A stretch of 64,000 bases of DNA from AR5 sp041497115 (GTDB lineage Bacteria; Methylomirabilota; Methylomirabilia; Rokubacteriales; CSP1-6), in the NCBI GenBank assembly GCA_041497115.1, contig JBGQFW010000007.1, forward strand, positions 11,957 through 75,956, in the 5' to 3' direction. Both the position numbers and the translations under genes were made by a program. Positions within the stretch are counted from its first letter, which is position 1. Each line of letters opens with the position of its first letter. The notes under the pieces were generated by a model. That model saw only the letters and a program-made list of their open reading frames with translations. It was not told the DNA's origin and searched no databases. Shown piece after piece: positions 59,807 to 64,000 of the stretch.

Positions 59807-60802
59807 ATGCCGTTCGCGTTCTACGCTCGCCTGACCCACGCGCAGCAGGCGGTCTACCGCCGGAGCGACGAGATCGCCGAGGTGCGCCTGCCGCGGCCGG
59901 GCGCCCTGCACCCGGATATCGAGGCGCTCACCACCGCGCTGACGAGCGAGGACCGCGGCCAGGTCCAGCGCGCGACCGAGCGGCTGATCCGCGGCCTCAC
60001 CGACGGCCTCGGCGTGCCGCCGGTGAAGGTGCAGGTGCTGGCGGCGCGCCCGCACGCCCGGTGGGGCGAGTTGCACGGCCTCTACACGGCCGAGCGTGGC
60101 CGGCCACCGACGATCCAGCTGTGGATGCGCACGGCCAAGCAGCGGCGGGTGGTCGCCTTCCGGACGTATCTGCGGACGCTGCTGCACGAGGTCGGCCACC
60201 ATCTGGACTACGCGCTGCTGCGGCTGCGCGACTCCTATCACACCGAGGGTTTCTACAAGCGCGAGTCGAGCCTCTTCCGGCAGCTCGTGCCCGAGCGCCG
60301 CACGCCGTGGCCGGCGGTGGACGCGTGGTTCCGCCGCGACCCCGACGAGCGGCTGCGCCGGCTGGCCCGCACGCCCGACCAGGTCGCCGCCGCGCTGGCC
60401 GGACGAGACGAGGACGGACTCGGCCGGCGGCCGGCGCCGGGGGCGTGGTCGCCGACCGAGATCGTCTGCCATCTGCGTGACGCCGAGGAGATGTTCGACC
60501 GGCGCTTCGCCGACATCCTCACGATGGACGAGCCGGCGCTGCCCGAGGCGGGGCCGGCCGACCGGTGGGCGAGCGAGCGCCAGTACCGCCTGCACGATCC
60601 GGCGCTGGCGGCGGCGCACTTCCGCCGGCGCCGCGGCGAGTCGCTGGCGACGCTGGTGGGGCTGGCCCCCGACGACTGGCAGCGCGGCGGCATCCACCCC
60701 GCGCACGGCCGCATCACACTGGACGTGCTCGTAGCCCTCATGGCCTGGCACGACGACAATCACCTGGAGCAGCTCACTCGAGCCCTGGAAGGACGACCCT
60801 GA
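59807..60802 (+). CDS. Zincin-like metalloprotease / DinB fusion protein
   Basis: 331 residues. The N-terminal half (~1-165) has LRTLLHEVGHHLDYALLRL, an HExxH metal site typical of zincin peptidases. The C-terminal half (~180-331) is a DinB/YfiT-type four-helix bundle with metal His in IVCHLRDAEEMFDRRF and in MAWHDDNHLEQLTRAL. The two domains are joined without stop or frameshift. The stop overlaps the start of a stand-alone DinB paralogue. DinB proteins often use bacillithiol, mycothiol or similar in thiol transfer, but the reaction here is unknown. Confidence 0.75.
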   Translation: MPFAFYARLTHAQQAVYRRSDEIAEVRLPRPGALHPDIEALTTALTSEDRGQVQRATERLIRGLTDGLGVPPVKVQVLAARPHARWGELHGLYTAERGRPPTIQLWMRTAKQRRVVAFRTYLRTLLHEVGHHLDYALLRLRDSYHTEGFYKRESSLFRQLVPERRTPWPAVDAWFRRDPDERLRRLARTPDQVAAALAGRDEDGLGRRPAPGAWSPTEIVCHLRDAEEMFDRRFADILTMDEPALPEAGPADRWASERQYRLHDPALAAAHFRRRRGESLATLVGLAPDDWQRGGIHPAHGRITLDVLVALMAWHDDNHLEQLTRALEGRP

Positions 60803-61296
60803 TGGCCACGATGGAGGAGTACGCCACGCAGCCGGCCGCGCAGCGCCTCGACCGCCTCACCCGCACCGCCGATCAGCTCGCCGCCGCCATCAAGGGGCAG
60901 AGCGACGCCGCCCTCTCGCGCCGGCCCGACGCCAAGAACTGGGCGGCCAAGGAGGTGCTCTGCCACCTGCGCGACACCGAGGAGGCCTTCGGCACGCGCT
61001 TCGAGCAGATCCTCGCCATGGACACCGACCCCAAGCTCGTCGGCGGCAACCCCGATCGTCTCGCCGAGGAGCGGCAGTACCTCCGCAACGACGCCGGCGA
61101 GGCGGTCGCCGCCTTCCGCAAGCGGCGCGAGGAGACGGTGGCGACGCTGCGCGCGTTGACGCCCGCGCAGTGGAGCAAGGGCGGCATCCACGCCGTGCGC
61201 GGGCGCATGACGCTCGACAACTTCCTCGCCCTGATGGCCTGGCACGACGACAACCACCTCGATCAGCTCACCCGCGCGCTGCAGGGCAAGGCGTAA
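60802..61296 (+). CDS. DinB-family metal-binding protein
   Basis: 164 residues, closely similar to the DinB half of the upstream fusion: VLCHLRDTEEAFGTRFEQIL, RLAEERQYLRNDAGEAVAAF, KGGIHAVRGRMTLDNFLALM and WHDDNHLDQLTRAL with the metal His. Overlaps the fusion gene by 1 bp. Probably arose by tandem duplication. The 122 bp that follow (to 61418) hold no gene; TACAGT at 61365-61370 may be a -10 box. Confidence 0.85.
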   Translation: MATMEEYATQPAAQRLDRLTRTADQLAAAIKGQSDAALSRRPDAKNWAAKEVLCHLRDTEEAFGTRFEQILAMDTDPKLVGGNPDRLAEERQYLRNDAGEAVAAFRKRREETVATLRALTPAQWSKGGIHAVRGRMTLDNFLALMAWHDDNHLDQLTRALQGKA

Positions 61297-61418
61297 GGCG
61301 CGATGCGAGCCGTCGGGTAAACCCCGACCTCGGGCCGGGCGCATCCCGATCGCCGACGGCGTGCTACAGTCCTCGGCGTGCACGGGGACACCACGGCGGC
61401 ACGCGTTGGCGGACGTCC

Positions 61419-62633
61419 GTGACCTCGTTTCGCTTCAGCACGCGCGGAACGAAGTTTTCGATCTTTGCCCAGTCACCGGCGACCGGATTCGCCGCCGAGA
61501 TCGTCAGGGTCCGGGCCAGCCCGGGCACCATCGCCGCCGGCCCCCGCGACGTGACGATGCACGTCATCGACGCGCGCCACAAGTTTCCCTACCGGCGTGA
61601 CAGGGACAACACGGTCCGCAGCATGCCACCCTATCTGCGCGGCGCGCCGCGGTTGCCCCCGGCACGGCCGCGGCGCGGGCACTTCGACCAGCTGCGGGTG
61701 GGGACTCGTCAGTTCGACGCCGCGGCAACGTTCGCGGTCGTCCGGCTCGTGATGGAGATCTGGGAACACCACCTCGGGCGCCGGATTCCGTGGCACTTCC
61801 GGGAGACGTTCGGCCCCGGCCTCGAAGTGATCCCCCGGGTCTCGTCGAACAACGCGTGGTCGGGCGACGGGTATCTCGAATTCGGCTATCCGTTCTATCC
61901 CGAGCCGGCCGAGCGGAATCTGCCGTACTGCACGAACTTCGAATTCGTCGCCCACGAGACCGGCCACCTCATCCTCAAGTCCGTGATCGGCACGATGCCC
62001 GACGACGAAAAGTCGCTGATGCACCGCGCTCACGAGGAGGCGGCCGCGGATCTGGTCGCGATGCTCTCGGCCCTGCACTTCGACTCCGTGCTGAGGTTCG
62101 CGCTCGAGCGGACGCGCGGCAAGCTGTTCTCGATCAATTCGATTTCGCGGCTCGGCGCGTGGGGCCGGACCAGCTTCGACCGCCTCCGCACGCTCTACAA
62201 CGACAGCACGATGACGTTCGCCCGCGGCGCGAAGACGATGGACAAGTATCGCCTGGCCAAGCCGTTCCTCGGCGGCGCCTTCGACGCGTTCGTGGAGATC
62301 TACGAGGCGCGCCTGGTGGCCCTCGGCGCGATCCCGCGCTCGCTGGCCGCGGCGTCCCGTCATGCGCCGCACACCCCGGTTCCCGCGCTGCGTGACCGGT
62401 TCGAGCGGCGCTACCTCCGACACCCGCGGGCGTTCCACCGGGCGCTGGCCGGCGCCCGCGACGACTTCGCGCGCCTGCTGGCACGCACCTGGGAGATCAC
62501 GGTCCGGGACGGCGTCACGTTTTCCCGCGTCCTGGCCAACATGCTGGCCGCCGATCGCGCCCTGTTTCGCGGCCGTTACGGGCGAATCCTCACGAGGGCC
62601 TTCGCGGCGCGCGAGATCGCGCCCGATCGGTAG
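61419..62633 (+). CDS. HExxH metalloprotease-like protein of unknown family
   Basis: 404 residues, not matched to a named family by eye. Metal site FEFVAHETGHLILKSVIG (HExxH), with a second acidic segment LMHRAHEEAAADLVAML 25-30 residues on that could provide the third ligand as in gluzincins. No signal peptide. GTG 61419 is used because the protein-like sequence (MTSFRFSTRGTKFSIF) begins there. It is followed after 7 bp by an ATP-grasp gene and then a small basic peptide gene, so the three look like one cassette. Confidence 0.7.
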   Translation: MTSFRFSTRGTKFSIFAQSPATGFAAEIVRVRASPGTIAAGPRDVTMHVIDARHKFPYRRDRDNTVRSMPPYLRGAPRLPPARPRRGHFDQLRVGTRQFDAAATFAVVRLVMEIWEHHLGRRIPWHFRETFGPGLEVIPRVSSNNAWSGDGYLEFGYPFYPEPAERNLPYCTNFEFVAHETGHLILKSVIGTMPDDEKSLMHRAHEEAAADLVAMLSALHFDSVLRFALERTRGKLFSINSISRLGAWGRTSFDRLRTLYNDSTMTFARGAKTMDKYRLAKPFLGGAFDAFVEIYEARLVALGAIPRSLAAASRHAPHTPVPALRDRFERRYLRHPRAFHRALAGARDDFARLLARTWEITVRDGVTFSRVLANMLAADRALFRGRYGRILTRAFAAREIAPDR

Positions 62634-62640
62634 CCGGCGC

Positions 62641-63708
62641 ATGCCCGCCTGCGTCCTCGTCCCCGGCGCCGGCACCGGGGCCGGCAACAGTCTCATCCGC
62701 AGCCTCCGCGCCGGGGATCGTCGCGTGCGGGTCGTCGGCTGCCACGACGACCGGTTCTTCCTGAAGAAGTCCATCGCCGCCGCGAACTACCTCCTGCCGC
62801 CGGCGGATCATCCCGGCTACGTGGCCAGCCTGTGCCGCACCGCGCGGGCCGGACGGGTGCAGGTCGCCATCCCGAACACCGATGCGGCCGTGCGGCGATT
62901 CTCGGCGGTGCGGGCCATCCTGCCGTGCCGGGTGTTCCTGCCGCCTCATCCCGTGCTCATGCTGTGCGCCGACAAGTACCGGCTGACACAGCGACTCGCC
63001 GCCCGAGCCGTGCCGGTGCCGGAGACGCACCCGATCCGCGACCGGGCCGACGTGGCCCGCGTCTTCCGGCGACTCGGGCGCCGGCGTGTCTGGTGCCGCA
63101 TCCGAACCGGCGGCGCCTCACGGGGCGCGGTGCCGGTGACCAGCGCCGCCCAGGCGGTGGGGTGGATCCGGTACTGGGAAGACATGCGCGGCGTGCCCGC
63201 GCGCGCCTTCACGCTCGCGGAGTATCTACCCGGCCGGGATTTCGCCTGCCAGAGCCTCTGGCGCGAGGGGCGGCTCGTGCTCATCAAGACCGTCGAGCGC
63301 CTGTCGTACTTCGGCGGCGGCAGCCAGCCGAGCGGCGTGTCGTCCATCGCGGCGCTGGCCAAGACCGTCATCGAGCCGGCCGTCGTCGACGTCTGCACCC
63401 GGGCCATCCAGGCGCTGGGTCGTCGAATCTCCGGTGCGTTCAGCGTGGACCTGAAGGAAAATGCGCGTGGCGTGCCGTGCGTGACGGAGATCAACGCCGG
63501 GCGCTTCATCACGATGATGAACCTCTTCGACCTGACAGGCCGCCACAACATGGCGGCCACCTATGTGCGCCTGGCGCTCGGCGAGCGCGTCGACATCGCG
63601 GAGCCGTACGACGCCGTCGCCGACTACTACTTCGTCCGCGACGTGGACACGGCCCCCGCCGTCTTCCATGCCGACGACCTGTTCTCGGGGATTCGCGATG
63701 CCCGGTAG
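62641..63708 (+). CDS. ATP-grasp ligase-like protein
   Basis: 355 residues. The N-terminal pre-ATP-grasp Rossmann half begins VLVPGAGTGAGNSLIRSL; the ATP-grasp core has ADKYRLTQRLAARAVPVPET, LAEYLPGRDFACQSLW and the Mg/ATP-binding end FSVDLKENARGVPCVTEINA with GRF. It resembles the carbamoyl-phosphate-synthase-like and peptide-ligase ATP-grasp proteins. Such enzymes join a carboxylate to an amine, hydroxyl or thiol through an acyl phosphate. A 53-residue peptide gene follows, a possible substrate. Confidence 0.85.
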   Translation: MPACVLVPGAGTGAGNSLIRSLRAGDRRVRVVGCHDDRFFLKKSIAAANYLLPPADHPGYVASLCRTARAGRVQVAIPNTDAAVRRFSAVRAILPCRVFLPPHPVLMLCADKYRLTQRLAARAVPVPETHPIRDRADVARVFRRLGRRRVWCRIRTGGASRGAVPVTSAAQAVGWIRYWEDMRGVPARAFTLAEYLPGRDFACQSLWREGRLVLIKTVERLSYFGGGSQPSGVSSIAALAKTVIEPAVVDVCTRAIQALGRRISGAFSVDLKENARGVPCVTEINAGRFITMMNLFDLTGRHNMAATYVRLALGERVDIAEPYDAVADYYFVRDVDTAPAVFHADDLFSGIRDAR

Positions 63709-63746
63709 TCCGTCCGAGACCGACCCGCACGAGAGGAGGTGAGGCG

Positions 63747-63908
63747 ATGACAGCGATCCCGCCCGGCAAGACGCACACCGTCACGATCATGGTGAAGGGC
63801 CCGAAGGAAAGGAAGGCCGTCAAGGCGTACATGAAGAAGGTCCGCAAGGCCGTCGGCCGCATCGGCAAGGTCACGGAGAAGAGGCCGAAGCCGAGGAAGC
63901 GGCGCTGA
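63747..63908 (+). CDS. Small Lys/Arg-rich protein, possible peptide substrate
   Basis: 53 residues (MTAIPPGKTHTVTIMVKGPK at the N-terminus, then strongly basic, ending KPRKRR). About 20 residues are Lys or Arg; there is no Cys. GAGAGGAGGTGAGG lies directly before ATG 63747, an excellent ribosome-binding site. It could be a nucleic-acid-binding protein or the precursor peptide for the adjacent ATP-grasp and metalloprotease. No family recognised. Confidence 0.65.
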   Translation: MTAIPPGKTHTVTIMVKGPKERKAVKAYMKKVRKAVGRIGKVTEKRPKPRKRR

Positions 63909-64000
63909 ACCGTTCACGGCGGCGACCTCCCCCGCGCGGGCGGTCGCCCCCCACGGCGAGCCGGATGAATCGACGACCCCGCAAGGCCCCCGCCCTTCAC

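Noticed and set aside
63965..64000. Possible new gene start (MNRRPRKAPALH) at the window end
   Set aside because: Only 12 codons are visible, there is no clear ribosome-binding site, and the frame cannot be followed past the window.

Overview
The window is one very GC-rich (about 70% by eye), gene-dense bacterial chromosome segment. Intergenic gaps are short, neighbouring genes often overlap as ATGA or GTGA, and GTG starts are frequent. Acyl-CoA dehydrogenases, class III CoA-transferases, crotonases, hot-dog hydratases, LLM flavin oxidoreductases, branched-chain and peptide ABC importers and selenoproteins together suggest an uncultured soil or groundwater heterotroph of the Candidatus Rokubacteria / Methylomirabilota kind. 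That placement is inference; there is no rRNA or other phylogenetic marker here. I found no tRNA, rRNA, CRISPR array, phage gene or transposase.

Layout. 1-4169: partial hemE, then a benzoylformate-decarboxylase-like TPP enzyme, a thioesterase, an LLM oxidoreductase and a small exported Cys-repeat protein. 4184-9177: a methylcitrate-type operon (GntR regulator with a perfect palindrome abutting its start codon, citrate/methylcitrate synthase, aconitase, PrpF). 9182-12891: acyltransferase, creatininase-like protein and crotonase. 12900-16620 (minus): serine-hydrolase relic, type IV pilin, and an unusual MBL-REC-cNMP-GGDEF protein. 16701-22285: a full Liv-type ABC importer followed by a core MetE-like methyltransferase. 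22372-23462: two adjacent exported redox proteins whose catalytic Cys codon is an in-frame TGA. 23459-29717: histidine kinases and response regulators. 29774-34217: CoA-transferase, crotonase, acyl-CoA dehydrogenase and MaoC acid-degradation genes. 34238-37947 (minus): adenylate cyclase/AAA/TPR regulator and Dps. 38038-40621: HMG-CoA-lyase-like enzyme, O-methyltransferase, LLM oxidoreductase. 41129-46508: Dpp-type importer, amidohydrolase and methyltransferase. 46517-47318: two fused gene relics. 47354-55386: dihydrouridine synthase, MaoC proteins, aldo/keto reductase, D-threonine-aldolase-like protein, a serine-glyoxylate-type aminotransferase, LemA and TPM-domain proteins. 55527-59795: a second acyl-CoA degradation operon. 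59807-61296: a zincin-DinB fusion and a DinB paralogue. 61419-63908: a zincin, an ATP-grasp ligase and a 53-residue basic peptide.

Main discoveries. (1) Tandem selenoprotein genes: a Cys-free peroxiredoxin with the motif AFTG-T-U-TKE, and a TlpA/thioredoxin-like protein with U-P-D-C. Both have predicted export signals, and each TGA is followed by a SECIS-like hairpin whose loop G lies 17-18 nt downstream. They may form an extracytoplasmic peroxide-reduction relay. (2) A dispersed 54-nt repeat containing CAGGCCACCCACG: four copies lie directly against start codons and a fifth sits in frame inside prpF. (3) A zincin / ATP-grasp / small basic peptide cassette that could be an unrecognised peptide-modification system. 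(4) Recurrent TAGACT/TACAAT boxes 6-9 nt upstream of start codons, suggesting leaderless transcripts, and three genes whose best start appears to be CTG.
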